A program made the translations under genes and the position numbers. This document shows positions 1-7,368 of a stretch of 36,216 nt of DNA, piece after piece. Under the pieces are notes generated by a model. That model was not told where the DNA came from and did no database searches. It was given only the letters and a program-made list of their open reading frames with translations. Every line of letters begins with the position of its first letter. The first letter of the stretch is position 1. The DNA comes from CAYXZQ01 sp964469935 (lineage in GTDB: Archaea > Nanobdellota > Nanobdellia > Woesearchaeales > DSVV01): positions 1 through 36,216 of the forward strand of contig CAYXZQ010000015.1 in NCBI GenBank assembly GCA_964469935.1, given 5' to 3'.

Positions 1-2062
1 TCGGGCAAGCACCGCAGTCATCTGCGCAGACCGAGCATGATTCATTATCATCGCATGTGCCGTCTCCGCAGAAGCTTGCCGGAGGCAGGCAGGTCCCGCA
101 GTCGTCGCCGCACGTGGAACAGTTCTCACCTGCATTGCATGTCCCGTCGCCACAGAAAGGCTCTTGTTGCCCGACGCAAGGCAGTGCGCCCACGTAGCTT
201 CCCGTCGATGACATTGTGCATGCGGGTGATGTCGATTTTGGCCTGTAGTCCTTGCCGGTCAGGTCATTGAACATCGGGTTTGTGTTCTCGCTGTGGCTGT
301 CCCAAGTGCCTGGGTCGTTGCCGCTGTTCAGGGCACCCGACAGGGAAGAGAACTGCGTTGTGTCATAATCGTCGTTCCAGTACCGGAACAGACCGCCATT
401 GTCAGTCCTGTAGTATATGTTGTAGTCATACATCACACCGTCGGATGCTAGCCCGGATTTCTCGAGGGCTCTCTGGTTTGTCGAATAGAAAATGTTGTCA
501 ATCCATGTGTTGTCTTCTTGTGTGTTGTATTTGTCTGATGTCGTATAGACCCCCCTCCCAATGCAGGTGTTGCTCCTGAATGTGAAATCCTCTGCAGGGT
601 CGTTGTCTATTATCTTGAAGCATTCGCCCTTGTAGTTCGTCCCGTCGTGGGACCATCTCAGGTTCTTGTCCGCAACCAGTATGTTTCCATAGACCTCGCA
701 AGCCTTTTCTGAAGCGTCAGCTGGTGAGAGGCTTACTGCGACGAACGTGTCGGAGACATTGTTGGAATAGTACCTGCCGCCGTTGCAGTAGTCCTCTATC
801 TCTATGGCGTCGTCATATATGTCATATACATCGTTATGGTGCACCTCGATATCCTGGAATTTACCTGTTGATTTGGAGTAAGTCATGATGCCGTTGAAAT
901 GCCCATAGACATCGTTGTGGTCGACCTCGAGCCCGCTGAAGTCGTCTTCAAGCCACATGGCTGTCGTCTCCATCGCGCTCTTCTTCATGTCATCCTGCCA
1001 TGTCCATCCGTCCCCCTGCTCCATGTATACCTCGTTGCCGCTTATCCTCACGTCTGAAGACCTCCTGACGTCGATGGATTTAAGCCCCCCTGTGACCATG
1101 TTGCCGTCGATGTCCACGTTGGAGCTGTCCTTGACATAGATGCCCCTCACCCCGCTCTCTATGGTGAAATTGGATATCTCCACCCCTGCTCCGTCGACAT
1201 TGGATATCTCTATGACATTGGAGTCTGACAATGACAGGCCGATATCGTTCGGGTCTGCTCCGGGATCGTCGAAACGGACGTATAGCCTGTGACTGCCTGT
1301 GTCGTAGAATATCCCTTCAGGATTGTCTGTGTCCTCAAGGTCCGATAGGCTGTTCTGCACGCTGAATTGGGTGCTGTAGGTGAAAAGGCTGACTCCCGTG
1401 TCCTCGTAGGTCCCTGCCCAGCTTTCGATTGTTGAGCTGTAGCTGCTGTACCACTGGTTGTGAGTCGCGTCTCCTGCAAACGTCCATGTGGAGCCTGTCG
1501 GGTTCTTAAAACCGGGAATCGCGCTCGTCAGGACAACATCCTCTCCCGGGTATGCAGCAATCCTTATTTTTGCCGAGAGCGTCTTGTCGCTGAGCATAAA
1601 CGGCCTTCCGAGGTATCTTCCTCCAAGGACATAGACCGTATCCCCTCCCTGAATCCTGCTTAGCGCAGCGTCGAGATTGCACCAGGGCGTATCTCCGCTG
1701 AGCGCCTGGGCTCTGGTGTATAAATCATCACAGTTCGTGTTGTCCTGGTCCACGAAGAGGATGTCCTGGCCGTTGGCAAGCCCGAGGTGGTCAGAGTTGC
1801 CATCGAAGACCTCCATGCCTGTGAATGCAGGCCTGGGAAAGAACAGCCTGCCTGCGGCAGCAAGGATGAAAGTGCAGATGAGAAAGATATTGACATAATG
1901 GAGCAGCCTGTCCTTCTGATAGTTTCTTATCAGCCCTCCGACAAGATACCTGTCATACCCTTTGCCCAGGAGATGCGTCCTTATTTCCTCGATGGAATGG
2001 CCTTTTTTCTGCTGCCTATTGAAGAACCTGTTCCATTGCTTCAATAATCGGCCCCTTCCCAT
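1..2062 (-). CDS. Membrane-anchored parallel beta-helix protein with CGDG repeats (3' end outside window)
   Basis: I read this frame by translating the reverse complement; it stays open from an ATG at 2062 to the window edge, about 687 codons. The start lies 10 bp after the stop of the preceding gene (2073-6650), so the two are probably cotranscribed. Residues 1-52 are basic and helical and contain an 'EEIRTHLLGKGYDRYLV' stretch. A membrane segment at about 55-75 follows, with no obvious cleavage site, so it should be a type II anchor. The outside part (about 90-620) is a right-handed beta-helix closely matching the neighbouring paralogs, with shared landmarks LANGQDILFVDQDN, TPWCNLDAAL, EDYCNGGRYY, GECFKIID, SNTCIGRGVYTT and GSYVGALPC. 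From about residue 633, CGDGTC...DCG cysteine-rich repeats begin; two are complete before the edge. Substrate is unknown; polysaccharide binding or cleavage is plausible for the fold but no catalytic residues can be assigned. Confidence 0.85.
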   Translation of the reverse strand, partial: MGRGRLLKQWNRFFNRQQKKGHSIEEIRTHLLGKGYDRYLVGGLIRNYQKDRLLHYVNIFLICTFILAAAGRLFFPRPAFTGMEVFDGNSDHLGLANGQDILFVDQDNTNCDDLYTRAQALSGDTPWCNLDAALSRIQGGDTVYVLGGRYLGRPFMLSDKTLSAKIRIAAYPGEDVVLTSAIPGFKNPTGSTWTFAGDATHNQWYSSYSSTIESWAGTYEDTGVSLFTYSTQFSVQNSLSDLEDTDNPEGIFYDTGSHRLYVRFDDPGADPNDIGLSLSDSNVIEISNVDGAGVEISNFTIESGVRGIYVKDSSNVDIDGNMVTGGLKSIDVRRSSDVRISGNEVYMEQGDGWTWQDDMKKSAMETTAMWLEDDFSGLEVDHNDVYGHFNGIMTYSKSTGKFQDIEVHHNDVYDIYDDAIEIEDYCNGGRYYSNNVSDTFVAVSLSPADASEKACEVYGNILVADKNLRWSHDGTNYKGECFKIIDNDPAEDFTFRSNTCIGRGVYTTSDKYNTQEDNTWIDNIFYSTNQRALEKSGLASDGVMYDYNIYYRTDNGGLFRYWNDDYDTTQFSSLSGALNSGNDPGTWDSHSENTNPMFNDLTGKDYRPKSTSPACTMSSTGSYVGALPCVGQQEPFCGDGTCNAGENCSTCGDDCGTCLPPASFCGDGTCDDNESCSVCADDCGACP

Positions 2063-2072
2063 TTTACCCAGG

Positions 2073-5000
2073 CTAATTGCCAAGCATCCTGTTGATGATG
2101 TCCAGTCTCCACCCCCTTGCAGTCAGGATCCTCGTGATGTATTGTTCGTCAAAGCCGTGCTGGAGCGCGAGATTAACCCACTGCCTGAGTTCCGACAGGT
2201 TGTCAGACTTCCTGGATTCTGCCTGCTGCATAAGGTTCCTATCATGCTGCCGGGTTGTGCTCCTGTGCCCTCTCTTCTCTGCAGGGGCCGGCTTGTTCAT
2301 GGTGGACCAGGTTTCACTAATAAGCCCGGCGATGTTATTCCCGGCATTGGATACATAATTTCCTGTATTGGATACATATGAGGCAAGCTCGCTGTCATTG
2401 AGGAGCCATGTAAGGTATCCTCCGACCTTTACTCTGCTGCTGCTCAACCCTACCAACCTGTCCTGCAGGAGCCCGAAGTATCTCCTGATATCTGCTCCTG
2501 CATCGAACCTGAAAAACAGGAATACGAACATCCCGGAGGCAAAGAACAGTATCACTGACATGGAAAATATCCTTATGGTATTTGTATCCTTGGTCGAGGT
2601 CACTGCCCCTGTTATGCCTGCCATCGAGCTTTGGTTCGGCGGACCTGCAAGAGGCAAAGGCTCCTGCAGCTTTTCATTCGTACCGATGATTGTGTAATTT
2701 TCGTCAGGAGTGTCATTCATAGCATCTTCTGCCGTGTCATTGGGCTGTGCAAGCTTGTTCAGAAGCGCCTGCCTGTCAAGGATGGTTATTCTGATTGTCG
2801 CTTTTCCATTGCTGATCGATTCGAGCGTGATGTTGATGTCATCGAGCTTGTCCCCCTGGACGTCGTATGACCTTGTCTCATCCACTGATATCTTGTCCTC
2901 GATTGCCGTTGAGTTAAGTGTGAACTTGACTACCATGCTGTTGAGCTCGTCGATCTTCAGGGTGTGCTCTTCGTCTTCGACTGAAAATTTTAGAGTGTCC
3001 CTGTATCCTCCGGTGAACATTATCTCGTCATTTGTGAACTCCATGCTCTTTACGCTCCCTGACAGCGGCGGCCCTCCGGAACTGCCGCCTCCTCCACCGG
3101 AGCTTGTGCTTCCGCCTCCTCCGCCTCCTCCACTTCCGCCGGAATCGCCGGAAGGCTTGGTTTCGCATACCCCGCAGTCCTTGCTGCATGAATTGCAGTT
3201 CTCGTCCGAGTCGCAGACCCCGTCCCCGCAGAATTTGATGTTCTCTGCAGTGTCGCCTTTCCCTGTCGGTGTGTAGTGGATGTCGCTTGTCAGGAGCATC
3301 TTGTCTATCTTTGCCCCGTCTTCCCTCTGCCTGATGGTTATCGTATGGGTGCCTTTTGAGAGCTTGAACACGACAGGGTCCTGCCCTCCGCGGTTGCTGA
3401 CAGCCTGCCAGTTCCACGACGTGTCCCCTCCCATGTCCCACAGGTTGAGGCTCTTGCCGTCCATCTGGACGAAGAATGAATCGTCATATGGCCCCGGACC
3501 AATTACCCTGCCCCAGAGGACATAGTTCCCGCTCTTCTTTATGTTGACCTTGAAAGTCACCCTGCCGTTGTAGCCCAGGTCATTTGGCACGTAGATGAAC
3601 TTGCCGTTCGATGCCTTTGTGTCTTTCGAGATCTTCATCGGCCATGTGAGGTCGTCAGGGTATTCTGACTCGAGCCAGTGCATCTCTCCGGCCGAGCATG
3701 TCCCGCAGTCCTTGCTGCACGAGCTGCAGTCCTCGCCGGTGTCGCATGTCCCGTCCCCGCAGTAGGATTGGCAGACTCCGCAGTCCTTGCTGCATGAGCT
3801 GCAGCTTTCGTCTGAGCTGCATGTCCCGTCCCCGCAGTACGGCTGTGCAGGAGCGCATGCCCCGCAGTCCTTGCTGCACGAGTTGCAGTTCTCGTTCGGA
3901 TTGCATTTTCCGTCCCCACAGTACGCAGGGCATGAGCCGCAGTCCTTGCTGCATGAGCTGCAGTCCTCGTTTATGTCGCACTTGCCGTCCCCGCATACAT
4001 TCAGGTTCTCGGCTTCCTCGCCCTCGCCCTTCGGCGTGTAGTTGAAGTCATTTGTCAGGAATATCTTGTCTATCCTGGAGTTCGCCTCCCTCTGCTTGAT
4101 GGTTATTGTATGGGCCCCTTTCGATAGTGTGAATATGGCAGGGTCAGCGACATCCCTGTTGTTGACCTCCTGCCACTCCCACGTTGAGGTCAGGCCGAGC
4201 TCCCATAGGTTGTCTCCTGAGCCGTCGGCATCCACGAAGAATGAGTTCTGGTCGCCTTCAGGTGCTATCACTCTTCCCCAGATGACATAGTCCCCTGGTT
4301 CTTTTATGTTTACTGAATATTCTGCATCACCGTCATTGCCCTGGTGGTCCAAAGGGACAAAGATGTACTGGCTGTTCGATGCAGTGTCGTTCTCTTCTAT
4401 TATCATGGGAGCCTGGATGCTAATCGGTACCTCGCTCTCAAGCCAATGATACTCGTCAACCGGGCATGTTCCGCAGTCCTGGCTGCATATTCCGCAGTTC
4501 TCGTTCGGATCGCATGTCCCGTCTCCGCAGTATGCAGGGCATGCACCGCAGTCCTGGCTGCATGAGCTGCAGTCCTCTGTCGGGTCGCACTTGCCGTCCC
4601 CGCAGTACAGCTGGCATGTACCGCAGTCCTGGCTGCATGAGCTGCAGTCCTCGTCTGCGCTGCAGTCGCCGTCCCCGCAATACGGCTGGCATGTACCGCA
4701 GTCCTGGCTGCACGAGCTGCAGCTCTCGTTCGGGTTGCATATCCCGTCTCCGCAGTACGGCTCTGCAGGAGCGCAGGAACCGCAGTCCTGGCTGCATGTC
4801 GAGCAGCTCTCATCAGCATCGCATGTCCCGTCTCCGCAGTATGATGTGCACTCACCGCAGTCAAAAGAGCAGCTCTGGCAGTCCTCATCATTGCTGCAAT
4901 ATCCGTCTCCGCAGAATGACGCAGCCTGGCCGATGCACGGTAGAGCGCCTACATAGCTGCCGGTAGTGGACATTGAGCATGCCTGGGAACTTGCCTTCGG

Positions 5001-6650
5001 CCGGTAATCTCCGCCTGCCAGGTTGTTGAAGAGCGGGTCGATGTCCTTGCTGTGCATGTCCCAGTTTCCCGGGTCGTTCTTGCTGCTGAGGGCAGCAGCA
5101 AGCGTATTGAACTGGGTCGTGTCCGTGTCAGAGTTCCAGTACCTGAACAGCGGCCCGGAACTCTTCCTGAAATATATGTTATAATCATACATCACGCCGT
5201 CCGATGCCATGCCGGACTTCTCCAGCGCCTTTTCAGAATCTGAATAGAATATGTTGTTTATCCAGTCAGTATCCTTCTGCGTATGGGATTTTCCTGTCGT
5301 CGTGTATACGCCCCGTCCGACGCAAGTGTTGCTCTCGAAAATGACATCCTCTATCCCGTCCGTGTCGATTATCTTGTAGCATTCGCCCAAATACGTGGTG
5401 CCTGAATGGTCCCATTTGTTAACCTTGTCAGCGACCAGGACGTTGTTGTATACCCTGCATGTCTTCTGGGTGGCATCGACAGGCGAGAGGCTGATTGCCA
5501 CAAAGGCGTCGGTTACCTTGTTCCTGAAGAACCTTCCGCCGTTGCAGTAGTCCTCAATCTCGATTGCGTCATCATATATGTCGTGCAGAGTATTGTTGAA
5601 GACCTGGATGTCCTTGAATTTCCCTGTCTTCTGGGTGAAAACGTAAATGCCGTTGAAATAGCCGTGCAAGAGGTTTCCCGATACCACCAGGTTGTCGAGG
5701 TCGTCTATAAGGCATATCCCCGACGTCTCCATCGCGCTCCTCTTTGTGTCGTCATTCCATGTCCAGTCGCTTCCAGGGCTCATCTGGACCTCGTTTCCGT
5801 TAATGACTACATTGCCTGATGACCTGACATCGATGCTGTATATGCCTCCTATGGCGGTATTGTCTTTGATTATTACGTTGTCGCTGTTCTTCACATAGAT
5901 GTTCCTGTAGCTGTCCTGGATGGTGAAGCCTGATATCTCAAGTCCTGCGCCGTCGACGTTTTCTATGTCGAACCCGATGTTCTCCGATATCGACAGACGG
6001 ATGTTGTTCGGATCCTTCTTGAGGTCGTCAAACCTCACGTATATCCTCTTGCTGCCCGAGTCATAGAACAGCCCCTCGGGGTTTGCGGTGTCCCTGAGGT
6101 CGCTCAGGCTGTTGTGGAGGCTGAAGGAGGTGCTATAGGTGAAAAGGCTCACGCCGGTGTCCATATACCTTCCGACGAATTCGCCTGTAGTCGTCTTTGT
6201 GTAGCTCGTGTACCACAGGTTGTGGGTGGAATCCCCGGCAAAGGTCCATTTATTGTTCGGTGCGGTCTCAAGGGATGCTATTGCTGTCGTGATGACTGGG
6301 TGTTCGCCAGGGTAGGCTGTGATTGTCGTCTTTTTCGAGAATGTCTTTCCGCTGATTGTCAATGGTCCAGTGCTCCTGTAGGTGCCACCTAGGACATATA
6401 CTGTGTCTCCGTCCTGCATCTTGCTGACCGCGGGAGTAAGGCTGCACCATGGCGTCTGGCCGCTGAGTGCCTGTGTCCTCGAATAGGAATCGTCGCAGTT
6501 GGTGTTTCCCTTGTCCACGAAAAGGACGTTCTTGCCGTTTGCTAGCCCAAGATTGTCAGAGCCGGCTGCAGACACGGCCTGGACCATAACTATCATGCCG
6601 ATCAGGAAGACTATCATGAATCCAAGGGCAGGGGTCTGTCTCCTATGCAT
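2073..6650 (-). CDS. Giant secreted beta-helix protein with 11 CGDG repeats, two CBM35-like domains and a C-terminal membrane anchor
   Basis: 1525 aa from ATG 6650, which has AAGGA about 4-8 nt upstream and overlaps the preceding gene by 8 bp; a TTG at 6671 is an alternative start. Order of parts: signal or anchor segment (about 9-29), right-handed beta-helix (about 38-565), six CGDG cysteine-rich repeats (about 575-733), a carbohydrate-binding-like domain (about 735-880, HWLESE...YVIWGRV...HTITIKQRE), four repeats (about 883-987), a second such domain (about 988-1138), one repeat, a Gly/Ser stalk (about 1163-1197), an Ig-like beta domain, one membrane helix (about 1353-1380) and a cytoplasmic tail ending in a helical unit (LRQWVNLALQHGFDEQYITR...). 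The binding domains resemble CBM35/CBM6-type modules. It is probably a cell-surface protein that grips or processes glycan; the beta-helix activity is unknown. Confidence 0.9.
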   Translation of the reverse strand: MHRRQTPALGFMIVFLIGMIVMVQAVSAAGSDNLGLANGKNVLFVDKGNTNCDDSYSRTQALSGQTPWCSLTPAVSKMQDGDTVYVLGGTYRSTGPLTISGKTFSKKTTITAYPGEHPVITTAIASLETAPNNKWTFAGDSTHNLWYTSYTKTTTGEFVGRYMDTGVSLFTYSTSFSLHNSLSDLRDTANPEGLFYDSGSKRIYVRFDDLKKDPNNIRLSISENIGFDIENVDGAGLEISGFTIQDSYRNIYVKNSDNVIIKDNTAIGGIYSIDVRSSGNVVINGNEVQMSPGSDWTWNDDTKRSAMETSGICLIDDLDNLVVSGNLLHGYFNGIYVFTQKTGKFKDIQVFNNTLHDIYDDAIEIEDYCNGGRFFRNKVTDAFVAISLSPVDATQKTCRVYNNVLVADKVNKWDHSGTTYLGECYKIIDTDGIEDVIFESNTCVGRGVYTTTGKSHTQKDTDWINNIFYSDSEKALEKSGMASDGVMYDYNIYFRKSSGPLFRYWNSDTDTTQFNTLAAALSSKNDPGNWDMHSKDIDPLFNNLAGGDYRPKASSQACSMSTTGSYVGALPCIGQAASFCGDGYCSNDEDCQSCSFDCGECTSYCGDGTCDADESCSTCSQDCGSCAPAEPYCGDGICNPNESCSSCSQDCGTCQPYCGDGDCSADEDCSSCSQDCGTCQLYCGDGKCDPTEDCSSCSQDCGACPAYCGDGTCDPNENCGICSQDCGTCPVDEYHWLESEVPISIQAPMIIEENDTASNSQYIFVPLDHQGNDGDAEYSVNIKEPGDYVIWGRVIAPEGDQNSFFVDADGSGDNLWELGLTSTWEWQEVNNRDVADPAIFTLSKGAHTITIKQREANSRIDKIFLTNDFNYTPKGEGEEAENLNVCGDGKCDINEDCSSCSKDCGSCPAYCGDGKCNPNENCNSCSKDCGACAPAQPYCGDGTCSSDESCSSCSKDCGVCQSYCGDGTCDTGEDCSSCSKDCGTCSAGEMHWLESEYPDDLTWPMKISKDTKASNGKFIYVPNDLGYNGRVTFKVNIKKSGNYVLWGRVIGPGPYDDSFFVQMDGKSLNLWDMGGDTSWNWQAVSNRGGQDPVVFKLSKGTHTITIRQREDGAKIDKMLLTSDIHYTPTGKGDTAENIKFCGDGVCDSDENCNSCSKDCGVCETKPSGDSGGSGGGGGGGSTSSGGGGGSSGGPPLSGSVKSMEFTNDEIMFTGGYRDTLKFSVEDEEHTLKIDELNSMVVKFTLNSTAIEDKISVDETRSYDVQGDKLDDINITLESISNGKATIRITILDRQALLNKLAQPNDTAEDAMNDTPDENYTIIGTNEKLQEPLPLAGPPNQSSMAGITGAVTSTKDTNTIRIFSMSVILFFASGMFVFLFFRFDAGADIRRYFGLLQDRLVGLSSSRVKVGGYLTWLLNDSELASYVSNTGNYVSNAGNNIAGLISETWSTMNKPAPAEKRGHRSTTRQHDRNLMQQAESRKSDNLSELRQWVNLALQHGFDEQYITRILTARGWRLDIINRMLGN
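3165..3235 (-). repeat. Single CGDG cysteine-rich repeat (number 11 of the giant protein)
   Basis: Codes for one CGDGVC-DSDENC-NSC-SKDCG unit placed between the second carbohydrate-binding-like domain and the Gly/Ser stalk. The pattern CGDGxCxxxExCxxCxxDCG is the same as in the two longer clusters of this gene. Confidence 0.8.
3690..4010 (-). repeat. Four tandem CGDG cysteine-rich repeats (coding)
   Basis: Four copies of a CGDGxCxxxExCxxCxxDCG unit, joined by short linkers, lie between the two carbohydrate-binding-like domains. The DNA units are very alike (recurring CCGCAGTCCTTGCTGCA on the plus strand), pointing to recent duplication or gene conversion. The even number of cysteines and the Asp/Glu residues suggest a disulphide-bonded, perhaps calcium-binding, outside stalk. 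Confidence 0.85.
4450..4925 (-). repeat. Six tandem CGDG cysteine-rich repeats (coding)
   Basis: Six copies of the CGDGxCxxxExCxxCxxDCG unit follow the beta-helix of the giant protein. Here the DNA unit carries CCGCAGTCCTGGCTGCA where the second cluster has CCTTGCTGCA, so SQDCG predominates in this cluster and SKDCG in the other. That split suggests homogenisation within each cluster. Confidence 0.85.
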
Positions 6651-7182
6651 TTTCCTTGAGGTCGTCGCCAACCTTCCCCCTCTTTTTCTTGCCGTTGTTG
6701 TAGGACAGCCAGATCGTCCTGTAGTCCCTGTTCAGGATGTGTGATATCTCGTTGAAGCTTAGTTTCAGCTGGTCCCTGCAGTATATTGTGAGCGCCTCGA
6801 GAGGCCCGATGCTCCTCTCGGAGAATATGTCGCAGGGCACTGCCGGCTCCTCCCCGTTTGCTGAGAACCTCTTGCTGAGCTTCTCTTTGGATTTGTAGTA
6901 CGCTGTCCAGACAGTCCTGTCATCCCTGTTTATTATTTCAGCAATCTTGGAATAGTTGAGGTTGAAGTTCTCCTTGAGCGACTTCACGAGCGATTCCAGG
7001 ATGCCTAGCTTCCTGTTTGAGAAGAATGAGAGGGGCAGCCTCGGTATCCCGTTGACGCTCCTGGAGCTCTTGTATTCCTCTAGCAGAGACTCCATGGCCT
7101 TGAGGAGGTCTGTATCGTCAGCGTCAATCGAGCTGACCAGTCTCTTACTTATCTGATAATAACCGAGGCCCTCTTTTTTCAT
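6643..7182 (-). CDS. Twin helix-turn-helix protein, probable autoregulated transcription regulator
   Basis: 179 aa. Two clear copies of one small unit are visible: residues 47-103 (LGILESLVKSLKENFNLNY, then IAEIINRDDRTVWTAYYKSKEK) and 115-167 (IGPLEALTIYCRDQLKLSF, then ISHILNRDYRTIWLSYNNGKKK). Each has the spacing of a trihelical helix-turn-helix with a basic end, and the shared NRDxRTxW core would be the recognition helix. I associate this unit with DPANN genomes but know no named function. It is the first gene ahead of the two beta-helix genes that follow, overlapping the next by 8 bp. A TATA-like TTTAAATA about 30 bp upstream implies leaderless transcription, and an inverted repeat covers the region from the TATA box to the start codon, fitting negative autoregulation. 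DNA binding itself is inference. Confidence 0.8.
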   Translation of the reverse strand: MKKEGLGYYQISKRLVSSIDADDTDLLKAMESLLEEYKSSRSVNGIPRLPLSFFSNRKLGILESLVKSLKENFNLNYSKIAEIINRDDRTVWTAYYKSKEKLSKRFSANGEEPAVPCDIFSERSIGPLEALTIYCRDQLKLSFNEISHILNRDYRTIWLSYNNGKKKRGKVGDDLKENA

Positions 7183-7210
7183 ATTAGTATATCAATTTCT
7201 ATACTAATAT
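7181..7210. promoter_or_regulatory. Perfect 11-bp inverted repeat, probable operator over start codon
   Basis: ATATTAGTATA at 7181-7191 and its exact complement TATACTAATAT at 7200-7210 are separated by 8 bp. The site begins inside the ATG of the twin helix-turn-helix gene and ends in its TATA box, so a bound protein would block TBP or RNA polymerase. A partial half-site (TCTATTAATA) follows at 7220-7229. Confidence 0.6.
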
Positions 7211-7217
7211 TTAAATG
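7209..7217 (-). promoter_or_regulatory. TATA box of the twin helix-turn-helix operon
   Basis: On the minus strand the sequence reads ATTTAAATAT, centred about 30 bp upstream of the ATG at 7182, which is the archaeal TATA-to-start spacing for a leaderless message. It overlaps the distal half of the inverted repeat. Confidence 0.55.
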
Positions 7218-7348
7218 TTTCTATTAATACTTATTTAATGCTATTAAAATATAATTTAATAAGTAAATAACACTAATTACGATACTGATTCTATAAGAAT
7301 TCCCATCCTTGCTTTAGCAGGGAAGTGTGTAATAAAGAACAATAGAAA
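7211..7348. other. AT-rich intergenic region
   Basis: Separates the end of the 7369-10119 gene from the promoter of the next operon. It holds AT-rich sequence with CTATTAA-like half-sites near 7220 and 7240. A small imperfect hairpin (7306-7312 with 7317-7323) has one mismatch when read on the transcribed strand. I see no gene. Confidence 0.5.
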
Positions 7349-7368
7349 GAGAAAAAATGAAAAAAGAC
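7349..7368 (-). terminator. Poly-T terminator
   Basis: Immediately after the stop codon, the minus strand reads GTCTTTTTTCATTTTTTC: two six-T runs, the usual form of an archaeal intrinsic terminator. Confidence 0.55.

Noticed and set aside
3690..4925. Regular DNA repeats that could be taken for a CRISPR array
   Set aside because: The repeats are in frame with the giant protein, code for CGDG cysteine-rich units, and have no unique spacers of constant length.
1677..6744. Many long plus-strand open frames opposite the beta-helix genes
   Set aside because: They are antisense shadows with Ser/Arg/Cys-rich, low-complexity translations; the minus-strand frames hold the recognisable domains.
7306..7323. 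Small hairpin as terminator
   Set aside because: One mismatch when transcribed from the minus strand and no T-run after it; the poly-T at 7349-7368 is the better candidate.
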